From: Alphaproteobacteria bacterium
GTDB taxonomy: Bacteria > Pseudomonadota > Alphaproteobacteria > Rickettsiales > UBA3002
NCBI GenBank assembly: GCA_030427685.1
Contig: JAUIBB010000004.1
Span: forward strand, 1 to 42,616
Direction of reading: 5' to 3'
Length of the DNA stretch: 42,616 nt
Shown here: positions 1 to 9,421 of the stretch, piece by piece
Position numbering within the stretch: position 1 is the first letter of the stretch
Layout: each line of letters opens with the position of its first letter
Translations under genes and position numbers: made by a program
The notes under the pieces: generated by a model
Seen by the model: only the letters and a program-made list of their open reading frames with translations
Told to the model about the DNA's origin: nothing
The model's database searches: none

Positions 1-1152
1 CACATTCAGCGCATCGTACCCTGCCCACGCGTCTACCGTGTCATAATTAACGCCAAGACGCACAGCGCGGACACGGTCACGCGTCAATGGCGCCCCAATG
101 ATATCGCTGGTAACATTCCGGCCATCGAACACAAGCCGGAACGCAAGGTTTTCTTGCCGCTGCCGGATTGCCTGATAGGTCAGGGTTGCCCCCATCGAGA
201 TGGCAGAACTGGCAATATCGTAAGACGCAAGGGTAAAGCCCGGATGTGCATCGGTCAAACTGCCGGTCAGCTCCAGCGTGAGGTCCTTCGCCACCGGAAG
301 GGTGTGGCTAAGGGTAAAATAGCGCAGTTTATCGCCAGGGAGGCTAGTCAATCCAGCGACAGTCGTGCGCTGGAATGGCAGCAGGTCTGTCGTATAAGAA
401 AGAAGCGTCTCATTCGGCCCCAGATAACGCGACGAGTTATTATCGAAGGAAAGATAGCCGCGATCTTCCGTTGGGTTGGCAAGCAGTGTCAACAATACCT
501 TGCCAGAATCCATTTTCCCGGCAGGCGACAACACAGCCCGGAACGCATAGCCCGGCAAATCATTCATCTGGAGCAAAAAGCGCTCCAGCGTATTTGCATG
601 CACCGGCCGTTCATCCGTCAGCCGCTTGGCATAGGCCTTAGCGATCGCGTAATCCTCGACCTCTTCGGGCAACTTCACTTCCTCGATTTGCCCTTCCACA
701 ACCTGTATTGTTACGCTTCCGTTACGAATTTTTTGATTGGGAACATATGCCAGCGAAAGGAAGTACCCTGCATCCCGGTAATGCCGGGTAATTACAGAGG
801 CCAGCTCGTAGACCTTATCCAGCGTCAGGGACTTATTCAGGTACGGCGCATAAAGCGCTTTCATCTCCTCCGCTGTAAATGCCGTTACCCCTTTCAGCAC
901 TACCGATGACAAAGTCAGGTGCACCTCGCGGGCCTGCGGAGGCATGTTATCTGCAGGGGCCAACCGTGGTATTGCGATGGAACCGGCACGGCGCGGCCCC
1001 ACAGGAGCGATGCGCTCCTCAGGCTTTACCCGTCCAACATCCGCCGCACCCGGTACGTTTGGTGGCGCAGAAAAAGCCGGGGAAACCGCCAGCAGCGCCA
1101 GACTCACGCCCAGAGTAACTGCCAAGCCTCTATGTAATCCCATCCGCTTCAT
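1..1152 (-). CDS. TpsB/ShlB-type outer-membrane transporter (POTRA + start of beta-barrel), partial at left edge
   Basis: Manual reverse translation from ATG at 1152 gives an open frame to base 1: MKRMGLHRGLAVTLGVSLALLAVSPAFSAPPN (signal peptide) ... VVLKGVTAFTAEEMKALYAPYLNKSLTLDKVYELASVITRHYRDAGYFLSLAYVPNQKIRNGSVTIQVVEGQIEEV (POTRA-like) ... GYLSFDNNSSRYLGP. Not in the ORF track because there is no stop inside the window. Confidence 0.85.
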   Translation of the reverse strand, partial: MKRMGLHRGLAVTLGVSLALLAVSPAFSAPPNVPGAADVGRVKPEERIAPVGPRRAGSIAIPRLAPADNMPPQAREVHLTLSSVVLKGVTAFTAEEMKALYAPYLNKSLTLDKVYELASVITRHYRDAGYFLSLAYVPNQKIRNGSVTIQVVEGQIEEVKLPEEVEDYAIAKAYAKRLTDERPVHANTLERFLLQMNDLPGYAFRAVLSPAGKMDSGKVLLTLLANPTEDRGYLSFDNNSSRYLGPNETLLSYTTDLLPFQRTTVAGLTSLPGDKLRYFTLSHTLPVAKDLTLELTGSLTDAHPGFTLASYDIASSAISMGATLTYQAIRQRQENLAFRLVFDGRNVTSDIIGAPLTRDRVRAVRLGVNYDTVDAWAGYDALNV

Positions 1153-1550
1153 TCACCGCCCATTATGATACCTTGCCATCTCTATTATGGGATAACATCC
1201 CCAACCCAAAAGAAATTGTCTAAAACACCGCTGCCGCAGAAATCACGATAAAAAACCCGGCCACTGCGCTGTTTTCACTACAATGTTTAATGATTAAGCC
1301 GCCACAAAATACGCATTATCAGGCATTTGCCAAGCGATACTTCGCGTGCTGCATGGATTCATGCGCACGCGTGCGCAGAGCAGTGAAGCGGCTGTATCAC
1401 GATCCGCAAAAGTGCAGCAACAGAGATTACGTAGAAATTCTAATAGCAATTTGTGCCAGAGAGGAACATAACGTCACAAAATGGCATCCCAACTGCGCGC
1501 GCGGTGCTTCCAATCGCGTTGATCTTTACGGTACCGCATAGCCTGATGGG

Positions 1551-3287
1551 GTGTTAAAGACCGCCACTTTCTGGAGAGATTCCGTGCCTACTACGCCAAA
1601 CCACTACCCCCACATCCAAAAAGACTTCCTGCTTATTTCCCTCGGAATTCTCATCCTCTTTCTGGTGGGGCTTGGCAGCTACCCCTACCTTGTACCAAGC
1701 GAAGCACGCTATATTGAAATTCCTCGACAAATGCTGGAGACAGGCGACTGGATTACTCCACGGCTCAACGGCATTAAGTATTTTGAGAAACCACCACTCT
1801 TCTATTGGGTACAAGCACTCCAGATGACGCTGTTTGGACTCGGCGAATTCTCTGGCCGCTTATGGACAGCCCTGATGATGACTGGAATCTGCCTTGTTAC
1901 CGGCATCGCCACCTACAAAAAATACGGCCGGTTGGAAGGCATTCTTGCCCCCGTCATTCTGGCAAGCAGCATTCTTGGGTTTATCTCCGCACGGATCGTG
2001 CTGCTCGATGTTCCGCTCAGCCTGTTTCTGGTTACCAGCCTGTTCACCTTTATGTTTGCGGTAGAACACCCGCCCGGACGCCGCCGCGACCTGCTACTGG
2101 CCTGCATGTATGGTGCTGCCGCACTGGCAACGCTGACCAAAGGGCTGATTGGTATTGTCATCCCCGCCATGGTTATTGGCATGTGGATCCTGCTGAGCAA
2201 CCGCTGGAGCCTTTTGCTCCGCGTGCGGCTGATCCCGGGCCTCCTCTTCTTCCTCGCTGTGGCCGCGCCGTGGCATTATCTGGCCGGTAAAATCACCCCG
2301 GAATTCTACCATTTTTATTTCATTCACGAGCATTTTGAGCGCTTCCTGACCAAAAGCCACCACCGCTATGAACCGCCATGGTTCTTCTTCGCAGTACTGA
2401 TTGTGGGCTTCCTGCCATGGACGATGTTCCTGATTCAGGCCGTCAAGATGCGCCTGAAGGCAGCATGGACACAGCGCAAAGAGGACGGAAGCGATCTGTA
2501 CCTGCTGCTGTGGGCGGTGCTCCCCTTCACCTTCTTCAGCCTCTCAGACTCGAAACTGGTTTCTTATATCCTGCCGATCTTTCCGGTGCTGGCGTTGCTG
2601 GTCGCGCGCTATCTCGTACAAATCTGGCGCACAGCGGAAACCCGTGGCTACCGGATTGGGACTTACAGCATGGCAGTATTCTTCCTGGTGATGGCGGCAG
2701 CCTACCCGGTCATGCAACAGCTTGGCGGCAAGACAGCAGCGATTGTGGCCCCCATCGCAACCAATATGGCTGTTCTGAGCATCCTGTTGGTCGTGCAGGC
2801 TATTGCCCTGCTCTGGATGCTGCGCACCCGTGTAGCGGCGCGCACACTGATTACCAGCACCGCCATCTTCGCTGTCCTGTTTGTCGGCTGGTTCGGCCAT
2901 CTGGCACCGCATGCGGCGACCCGTGCCCCACTGAATAGCAGCAAGGAATTTGCCGAGGCCTTGAAGCCACAATTGACCCCGGAAGACGAGGTCATGGTCT
3001 TTGCCCATTACTATCAGGATTTTCCCGTCTATCTCGACCGTAACGTCACGGTCGTCGTCACCTTTGGGGAGATGGAGTTTGGTCGCAGCATCGAGCCCCG
3101 CACGCATGCCTGGATGATTGATGTCCCCACCATGCAGCAGCGCTGGAAAAGCAAAGACCATCGCGTCTTTGTCCTGCTGAGGAAGCAAAATTTTGTGCAT
3201 GACGGAGCTCTCTTCCCCAACGCCTATGTCGTGATGGAAAATGACGGCCCCAACCTACTCATCAGCAACCGTCCGGAGAAACACTGA
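1551..3287 (+). CDS. arnT: ArnT-like glycosyltransferase family 39 membrane protein
   Basis: 578 aa, multiple TM helices, N-terminal YPYLVPSEARYIEIPRQMLETGDWITPRLNGIKYFEKPPLFYW motif typical of ArnT/PMT GT-C enzymes. The start may be GTG at 1584, preceded by GGAGAG. Confidence 0.85.
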   Translation: MLKTATFWRDSVPTTPNHYPHIQKDFLLISLGILILFLVGLGSYPYLVPSEARYIEIPRQMLETGDWITPRLNGIKYFEKPPLFYWVQALQMTLFGLGEFSGRLWTALMMTGICLVTGIATYKKYGRLEGILAPVILASSILGFISARIVLLDVPLSLFLVTSLFTFMFAVEHPPGRRRDLLLACMYGAAALATLTKGLIGIVIPAMVIGMWILLSNRWSLLLRVRLIPGLLFFLAVAAPWHYLAGKITPEFYHFYFIHEHFERFLTKSHHRYEPPWFFFAVLIVGFLPWTMFLIQAVKMRLKAAWTQRKEDGSDLYLLLWAVLPFTFFSLSDSKLVSYILPIFPVLALLVARYLVQIWRTAETRGYRIGTYSMAVFFLVMAAAYPVMQQLGGKTAAIVAPIATNMAVLSILLVVQAIALLWMLRTRVAARTLITSTAIFAVLFVGWFGHLAPHAATRAPLNSSKEFAEALKPQLTPEDEVMVFAHYYQDFPVYLDRNVTVVVTFGEMEFGRSIEPRTHAWMIDVPTMQQRWKSKDHRVFVLLRKQNFVHDGALFPNAYVVMENDGPNLLISNRPEKH

Positions 3288-3655
3288 TGCAATATTTAGG
3301 ACTGATCATGTTCGGCGTGATGCTGAACGCAGCAGCTCAGCTACTCTTGAAATCCGGAATGTTGCGCATCGGGCATTTTGAATTCAACTGGGGATCATTG
3401 GTGCCCATCGGTCTTCAGGCAGCGATGACCCCGGCGATCCTGCTGGGCCTGGCCTGCTATGGCATCAGTGTCGTGATCTGGATGGCAGTGCTGTCTCGGG
3501 TAGCAGTCAGCGTTGCATACCCGATGGTCAGTATTGGCTACATCATCGCAGCCGTAGCAGGGTGGTACTTTTTTAATGAGCCACTATCGGCCCTGCGTAT
3601 TACAGGTATTTTTGTCATTATCCTTGGCGTTTATATGGTGAGTAAAACAGCATGA
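3287..3655 (+). CDS. arnE: SMR/EamA-type small transporter, ArnE-like flippase subunit
   Basis: 122 aa, four hydrophobic segments, overlaps the arnT-like stop (TGATG), arn gene context. Confidence 0.75.
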   Translation: MQYLGLIMFGVMLNAAAQLLLKSGMLRIGHFEFNWGSLVPIGLQAAMTPAILLGLACYGISVVIWMAVLSRVAVSVAYPMVSIGYIIAAVAGWYFFNEPLSALRITGIFVIILGVYMVSKTA

Positions 3656-4806
3656 GCGATATCCCTTTCCTTCCTTTTGCCAAACCAACCATCAGCGAAG
3701 AGGCCATTGCCGAAGTCGTTGACTGCCTGCGTAGCGGCTGGATTACCACCGGCCCTAAGGTCGCCCGTTTCGAGCAGATGCTGAGCGACTACCATGGTGG
3801 CCGGACAGCGCTTTGCGTTTCGTCGGCGACCGCAGGCCTGCAACTGGCGCTGATGGCGCTCGGGCTGGAAGAAGGCGATGAAGTCATCACCTCGCCCATG
3901 ACCTTTGTCGCTACGCTGAACACCATCGTCCTCGCAGGCGGCAAGCCGGTGCTGGTCGATGTCGTACCTGAAACACTCAACATGGACATGAACCGGTTGG
4001 AAGACGCGATCACCCCGCGCACCAAAGCCATTATGCCCGTCCATTTTGCCGGCCTGCCGGTCGACCTCGACCCGCTCTATGCGTTGGCAGAAAAGCACGG
4101 GTTGCGCGTGGTAGAGGACTGCGCCCACGCCATTGGTGCCGCCTACCGCAACCAGCGGATTGGCACCTTTGGCGACATTCAGGTGATGAGCTTCCACCCC
4201 AATAAAAACATGACTACCGGCGAAGGTGGGGTTGTCATCACGGCCGATCCTGCCATCGCAAAGGCCGTTGAGCAATTGCGCTTCCATGGCATCGACCGCT
4301 CGGTATTCAACCGTTTCTCAAAATCCGGGTCACAGCAATACGATGTTGCCCTGCCCGGCTACAAAGCCAACATGATGGACATGCAGGCCGCGCTAGGCCT
4401 GCATCAATTGCCCGCGCTGGATGGATTTATCGACCGGCGCACCGAGTTGGCAGAGAATTATTTAAAGGAATTACAAGGCATTGAAGGGCTGGAGCTCCCC
4501 GCCGCCGCACCGGCAACCGACCGCCATGCATGGCATTTATTTACCGTGCGGATCGGAGAAAACGCCGCAGGGCTGGATCGTGATGCCTTTATGCAGGCCA
4601 TGAAAGAGTTGCATATTGGTACGGGTTTGCATTACCAGTCCACCCATGTGTTCCGGTGGTATCGTGAGCATCTGGGGTGGCAGCCTGCTGATTTCCCCAA
4701 TGCACTGGATATCGGCAACCGCATTTGCAGCCTGCCGCTCTTTCCAACGCTGGAACAAGCCGACCAACACCGCGTGATCAACGCCGTAAGGACATTACTA
4801 CGTTAA
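3652..4806 (+). CDS. arnB: DegT/DnrJ/EryC1 aminotransferase, ArnB-like
   Basis: 384 aa, ...SGWITTGPKVARFE..., SFHPNKNMTTGEGG PLP-lysine motif, HIGTGLHYQSTHVFRWYRE C-terminal motif. Confidence 0.85.
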   Translation: MSDIPFLPFAKPTISEEAIAEVVDCLRSGWITTGPKVARFEQMLSDYHGGRTALCVSSATAGLQLALMALGLEEGDEVITSPMTFVATLNTIVLAGGKPVLVDVVPETLNMDMNRLEDAITPRTKAIMPVHFAGLPVDLDPLYALAEKHGLRVVEDCAHAIGAAYRNQRIGTFGDIQVMSFHPNKNMTTGEGGVVITADPAIAKAVEQLRFHGIDRSVFNRFSKSGSQQYDVALPGYKANMMDMQAALGLHQLPALDGFIDRRTELAENYLKELQGIEGLELPAAAPATDRHAWHLFTVRIGENAAGLDRDAFMQAMKELHIGTGLHYQSTHVFRWYREHLGWQPADFPNALDIGNRICSLPLFPTLEQADQHRVINAVRTLLR

Positions 4807-4838
4807 ACGACCATCCCGGCCCAGAAAAGAGGCACCGT

Positions 4839-5792
4839 ATGCGACCATTCCTAAGCGTCATCATTCCTGTCTATAATGAAGAAGCAGGATTGGAGATATT
4901 ATTCTCACGCCTCATGCCGGTACTCACCGAGATGGGCCGCCCCTTTGAAGTCATCTGTGTCAATGATGGCAGCCGCGACAATTCCCAGAAAATCCTCGAA
5001 TCATTGCATGACCGCTATCCAGATCAGGTACGCGCACTCTGCTTCATGCGCAACTGTGGCCAACACCCGGCGATTATGGCTGGGTTTGAAGCCATGCGCG
5101 GCGATGTCGCAATCACCATGGATGCCGACCTGCAAAACCCACCCGAAGACATCCCCAAGCTGATCGCCCTGATCGACGCAGGGCACGATGTTGTTGGCGG
5201 CTATCGCTGCAACCGAAACGACCCTGCCTATCGCCGCGCCATCTCTAAACTATCGAATATTGTACGCGAGCACATGACCGACATCCACATGCGCGACCAT
5301 GGCTGCATGCTACGCGCCTATCGCAAAGAGATTGTCGACCAGATCATTACTACCGGCGATGCCAGCCCGTTTATCACCGCGCTCAGCCAGTACCTCGCCA
5401 TGAACCCGGCCGAGATTCAGGTCGGGCACGAAGAGCGTGCTGCGGGGGTTTCCAACTATAACCTCTACAAGCTCATTCGTTATAACTTCGACCTGATTAC
5501 AGGATTTTCACTTGTTCCCCTGCAACTCTTCACTATTTTCGGGATGGTGCTCTCAGCCTGTAGCGGCATGCTGGTGCTCTACATGGCGATGCGCCGCATC
5601 CTGGTTGGGCCAGAGGTGGATGGCCTGTTTACGCTCTTTGCCATTTTGTTCCTGCTCATCAGCGTCTGCATGACCGGGCTGGGCCTAATCGGTGAGTATG
5701 TAGGGCGCATCTACAAAGAAGTGCGGCGGCGTCCGCGTTATATCGCCAAAGAATATAAACAAAAAATAGCCATGGATGGAGAAGCGGCATGA
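4839..5792 (+). CDS. arnC: Undecaprenyl-phosphate glycosyltransferase, ArnC-like (GT2)
   Basis: MRPFLSVIIPVYNEEAGLEILF, MDADLQNPPEDIPKLI, RDHGCMLRAYRKEIV, C-terminal TM pair with GEYVGRIYKEVRRRPRY. The ORF track starts upstream at 4725; ATG 4839 fits the conserved N-terminus. Confidence 0.88.
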   Translation: MRPFLSVIIPVYNEEAGLEILFSRLMPVLTEMGRPFEVICVNDGSRDNSQKILESLHDRYPDQVRALCFMRNCGQHPAIMAGFEAMRGDVAITMDADLQNPPEDIPKLIALIDAGHDVVGGYRCNRNDPAYRRAISKLSNIVREHMTDIHMRDHGCMLRAYRKEIVDQIITTGDASPFITALSQYLAMNPAEIQVGHEERAAGVSNYNLYKLIRYNFDLITGFSLVPLQLFTIFGMVLSACSGMLVLYMAMRRILVGPEVDGLFTLFAILFLLISVCMTGLGLIGEYVGRIYKEVRRRPRYIAKEYKQKIAMDGEAA

Positions 5793-6883
5793 GTCTTAAA
5801 GTATTAATTCTGGGCGTAAACGGGTTCATCGGCAGCAACCTGTCTGCCCATATTCTGGAAAACCGTGACTGGGAAATTTACGGGCTGGATATTGGCCGCA
5901 ATAAAATCAGCCACCTGCTGGACAACCCACGTTTCCACTATGTCGAGGGTGACATCAATATCAGCAAAGAGTGGATCGAATACCATGTCAAAAAATGCGA
6001 CGTGATTCTGCCGCTCGTCGCGATTGCCAACCCATCGACCTACGTGTCGGATCCGCTGTCGGTTTTCGAACTTGATTTTGAAGCAAACCTTGAGATCGTC
6101 CGCCACTGCGTCAAATACAAAAAACGCATCCTCTTCCCGTCTACCTCGGAAGTGTATGGGATGAGCATGGACAGCCCCTATAACGAGGAAACAAGCACCC
6201 TCGTCACCGGCCCGATCCATAAAGAGCGCTGGATTTACTCCAGCTGCAAACAGTTGCTTGACCGCGTGATCTATGCCTATGGCAGCCGTGGTGCACTGCC
6301 CTTCACCCTGTTCCGCCCCTTCAACTGGTTCGGTACCGGGCTCGACAATGTCTGGGAGCCAAAAGAGGGCTCCAGCCGTGTGATTACCCAGTTCCTGAGC
6401 GCCATGCTGCATGACCGCGACATCAACCTCGTCAACGGTGGCGAACAGCGCCGCTGCTTCCTGTATGTCGATGACGCGATGGATGCCATGCTGCGCATTA
6501 TCGAGAACAAAGACAATTGCGCCGATGGCCGCATCATCAACATCGGCAGCCCTGACAACGAAAGCTCCGTGAAGCAACTGGCCGAGACCATGCTCAACAT
6601 CGTGGCAGAATATCCCGGCTACGAGAACATCCGCGAACGGGTAAACGTCAATGTCGTCGAAGGCCGCACCTATTATGGTGAGGGCTATCAGGATCTGGTA
6701 ACCCGCGTCCCTTGCATCGACAATGCCAAAAACCTCCTCGGCTGGACACCCAGCACCAGCCTTGAAGATGGCCTGCGGAAAATGATTGCCTATTACATGG
6801 CCGCATCGCCATCAGAGCAGGATCTGGACGCCAATCCCCCCTCAATCAAAACATCCACCACACCGCAAAAAATTGCGGTCTAA
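5789..6883 (+). CDS. UDP-glucuronate decarboxylase, stand-alone ArnA C-terminal-domain-like SDR
   Basis: VLILGVNGFIGSNL..., FHYVEGDINISKEWIEYHVKKCDVILPLVAIANP, FPSTSEVYGM, FTLFRPFNWFG. Strongly ArnA-dehydrogenase-like, with no formyltransferase domain. Confidence 0.88.
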   Translation: MSLKVLILGVNGFIGSNLSAHILENRDWEIYGLDIGRNKISHLLDNPRFHYVEGDINISKEWIEYHVKKCDVILPLVAIANPSTYVSDPLSVFELDFEANLEIVRHCVKYKKRILFPSTSEVYGMSMDSPYNEETSTLVTGPIHKERWIYSSCKQLLDRVIYAYGSRGALPFTLFRPFNWFGTGLDNVWEPKEGSSRVITQFLSAMLHDRDINLVNGGEQRRCFLYVDDAMDAMLRIIENKDNCADGRIINIGSPDNESSVKQLAETMLNIVAEYPGYENIRERVNVNVVEGRTYYGEGYQDLVTRVPCIDNAKNLLGWTPSTSLEDGLRKMIAYYMAASPSEQDLDANPPSIKTSTTPQKIAV

Positions 6884-6916
6884 GTAAGCGGCACACCCCA
6901 CAGACTGGAAAAGGAT

Positions 6917-8266
6917 ATGACCATGAACGTCACCATGATTGGTACCGGCTATGTGGGGCTTGTCTCCGGCGTCTGCTTTGCAGAGCTGGGCTGGAATGTT
7001 ACCTGTGTCGATAAGCTAACCTCGAAAATCGAAGCCCTGCAACGCGGCGAAGTACCGATTTACGAGCCCGGCCTGGCAGCACTGATTGAAAGTAACCGAA
7101 ACACAGAGCGCCTGCATTTCACCACGGATATGCAGCGTGCAGTGCGCAGTGCCAATGTTGTCTTCATTGCCGTGGGCACGCCACCGGATGCCACGGGCAA
7201 AGCGGACCTGCAATATGTCTATGCCGCCGCAGAAGGGATTGCCCACGCGCTGGAAGATTTCACCGTCGTTGTTACCAAGTCCACTGTTCCTGTTGGCACC
7301 AACCATGAAGTTGCACGCATCCTGAAGCGCACCAATCCCAATGCACGGTTTGCCGTTGTTTCCAATCCTGAGTTCCTGCGTGAAGGCACCGCGATCGAAG
7401 ACTTCATGAACCCTGACCGCATTGTCGTCGGCGTTGAAGACGAAGAAGCGGGCACCATCATCGAGAAGCTCTACCGCCCCCTCACTAACCGTGGCTTCCC
7501 ACTCCTGCGTACCGACATCAACACGGCCGAGATGATTAAATACGCTGCGAACAGCTTCCTTGCGAACAAGATTGCCTTCATCAATGAAGTCGCCGATCTT
7601 TGCGAGAAAGTCGGCGCGAATGTCGAGCTGGTCGCCAAAGGCATGGGGATGGACGAGCGCATCGGCACCCGGTTTTTGCGCCCCGGCCCCGGATTCGGCG
7701 GCTCCTGCTTCCCAAAAGACGCGGCGGCACTGGCACAGCTGGCCGACTCCGTCGGGATGGATCTGCGCATTGTGAAAACAGTAATCGACTATAACCTCGA
7801 CCGCCGCGCACGGATGGCCGAGCGGGTAATCCATGCCTGCGGTGGCTCGGTAGCTGGCAAAACCATCGCCATACTGGGACTGACCTTTAAAGCCAATACC
7901 GACGATATGCGCGAAAGCCCAAGCCTCTCGATTATCCCTCAACTGCTCAAAGCCGGCGCTGCCATCCGTGCCTACGACCCGGAAGGGATGGACAATGCAC
8001 GCCCATTGCTCGATAGCAGCGTCACCTACCACACCTCTGCCGCAGAAGCGTTGACCGGCACCGATGCCGCCACCATCGTCACTGAGTGGGCAGAGTTTAA
8101 ACAGATGAACTGGGCCGCCAAAAAAGACACCATGCGCGCGCCTATCCTGGTTGATTTGCGCAATATGTTCGTGCCGGCAGACATGGCCGCGCTGGGCATG
8201 GACTACTACTCCATCGGCCGCGCTCCGGCATTGGCCAAGGCCCATAAACTCGCAAAAACTGCCTAG
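6917..8266 (+). CDS. ugd: UDP-glucose 6-dehydrogenase
   Basis: 449 aa, MIGTGYVGLVSGVCFAELGWNV, KSTVPVGTN, GPGFGGSCFPKD catalytic Cys motif, GLTFKANTDDMRESPSL. Confidence 0.95.
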   Translation: MTMNVTMIGTGYVGLVSGVCFAELGWNVTCVDKLTSKIEALQRGEVPIYEPGLAALIESNRNTERLHFTTDMQRAVRSANVVFIAVGTPPDATGKADLQYVYAAAEGIAHALEDFTVVVTKSTVPVGTNHEVARILKRTNPNARFAVVSNPEFLREGTAIEDFMNPDRIVVGVEDEEAGTIIEKLYRPLTNRGFPLLRTDINTAEMIKYAANSFLANKIAFINEVADLCEKVGANVELVAKGMGMDERIGTRFLRPGPGFGGSCFPKDAAALAQLADSVGMDLRIVKTVIDYNLDRRARMAERVIHACGGSVAGKTIAILGLTFKANTDDMRESPSLSIIPQLLKAGAAIRAYDPEGMDNARPLLDSSVTYHTSAAEALTGTDAATIVTEWAEFKQMNWAAKKDTMRAPILVDLRNMFVPADMAALGMDYYSIGRAPALAKAHKLAKTA

Positions 8267-8357
8267 CGGAAGGAAGAAAAGCTACCTTTCGCGCAGCAGG
8301 GGAAGGCATGGTAGCGAAGGAAAGCACCCCCAACCCACAACCGGCGCAATAAATCCA

Positions 8358-8386
8358 TTGACACCCGGTCATAAGCGCACTAGAAA
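8358..8386 (+). promoter_or_regulatory. Candidate sigma70-like promoter for rplM-rpsI
   Basis: TTGACA (8358-8363), 17-nt spacer, TAGAAA (8381-8386), about 40 nt upstream of the rplM ATG. Confidence 0.55.
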
Positions 8387-8427
8387 GCGCACCCTTATTA
8401 TAAAAACCATTACTCGAAGAGCACGTC

Positions 8428-8889
8428 ATGAAAACGTACTCGGCAACGCCGAAAGACATAAAAAAAGAATGGGTTATGATTGATGCCGAAGGCATCGTCC
8501 TTGGCCGCCTTGCAAGCTATGTTGCGAAAGTACTTCGCGGCAAGACCAAGCCGACCTTTACCCCAAACATGGATTGTGGTGACAACGTGGTCATCGTCAA
8601 TGCGAACAAAATCAAATTGACCGGTCGTAAGCGCGGCAAGAAGGTGTACTACTACCACACCGGCTACGCAGGCGGGATCAAAGAGCGTTCAGCTGAGTTC
8701 ATCCTCTCGGGCGAACATCCCGAGCGCGTGGTACTGAAGGCGATTGAGCGCATGCTGCCGAAAGACAGCCCATTGGCGCGTTCGCAAATGAAGAACCTCT
8801 ATGTCTACAATGGCGGCGAACACCCGCACAGCGCGCAATCACCTAAGACGGTTGATTTCGCCTCCTTCAACGAAAAAAACGCTCGCTAA
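8428..8889 (+). CDS. rplM: 50S ribosomal protein L13
   Basis: [30 protein letters not shown]..., [27 protein letters not shown]-like motif. Confidence 0.97.
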   Translation: MKTYSATPKDIKKEWVMIDAEGIVLGRLASYVAKVLRGKTKPTFTPNMDCGDNVVIVNANKIKLTGRKRGKKVYYYHTGYAGGIKERSAEFILSGEHPERVVLKAIERMLPKDSPLARSQMKNLYVYNGGEHPHSAQSPKTVDFASFNEKNAR

Positions 8890-8903
8890 TAATAGGATAA
8901 ATC

Positions 8904-9347
8904 ATGGCAACGGCAGCAGAAATCGAAATCCAAGAAGCACGCACCCCGAAGATCGACAAGTTCGGTCGCGCCTATGGCACGGGTCGTCGTAAGGATGCCA
9001 CCGCACGTGTTTGGATCAAGCGCGGCAGCGGAAAAATTACCGTAAACGGCAAACCGCTGGAAACCTATTTCGCACGCCCTGTCCTGCGCATGATCATCAA
9101 CCAGCCATTCGTTGTGCTTGCAAACGAAAACCAGTTCGACGTAACGGTCACCGTTGTTGGTGGCGGCCTCTCCGGTCAAGCCGGTGCCGTGCGCCATGGC
9201 CTGAGCCGCGCGCTCGACGCCTACGATCCAAGCTTCCGCCCTACCCTGCGTAAGAGCGGCTTCATGACCCGCGATAGCCGCGTGGTTGAGCGTAAAAAAT
9301 ATGGCCGTGCAAAAGCACGCCGCTCCTTCCAATTCTCGAAACGCTAA
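8904..9347 (+). CDS. rpsI: 30S ribosomal protein S9
   Basis: [27 protein letters not shown]..., C-terminal [24 protein letters not shown]. Confidence 0.97.
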   Translation: MATAAEIEIQEARTPKIDKFGRAYGTGRRKDATARVWIKRGSGKITVNGKPLETYFARPVLRMIINQPFVVLANENQFDVTVTVVGGGLSGQAGAVRHGLSRALDAYDPSFRPTLRKSGFMTRDSRVVERKKYGRAKARRSFQFSKR

Positions 9348-9370
9348 GCGTTTTCGGTATTCATATTCCA

Positions 9371-9405
9371 CGGGCTCCGTTAGAGATAATAACGGAGCCC
9401 GTTTT
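9371..9405 (+). terminator. Rho-independent terminator after rpsI
   Basis: CGGGCTCCGTT (9371-9381), 9-nt loop, AACGGAGCCCG (9391-9401), TTTT. Perfect 11-bp stem. Confidence 0.9.
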
Positions 9406-9421
9406 GCATTAGGAGGCATGT

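Noticed and set aside
154-1168. Plus-strand ORFs 154..909, 375..641, 879..1118, 919..1137, 944..1168
   Set aside because: They are antisense shadows of the minus-strand TpsB-like gene, which has a signal peptide and recognisable POTRA sequence.
1290-1541. 83-aa plus-strand ORF in the tpsB-arnT intergenic region
   Set aside because: No recognisable domain, odd composition, no Shine-Dalgarno seen; probably non-coding regulatory DNA.
7016-8245. 409-aa minus-strand ORF opposite ugd
   Set aside because: Shadow ORF in GC-rich coding DNA; ugd on the plus strand has all conserved motifs.
8281-8320. Imperfect hairpin (GCTACCTTTCGC ... GGTAGCGAAGG) after ugd considered as a terminator
   Set aside because: Arms are not collinear as a clean stem and there is no T-run; not strong enough to call.
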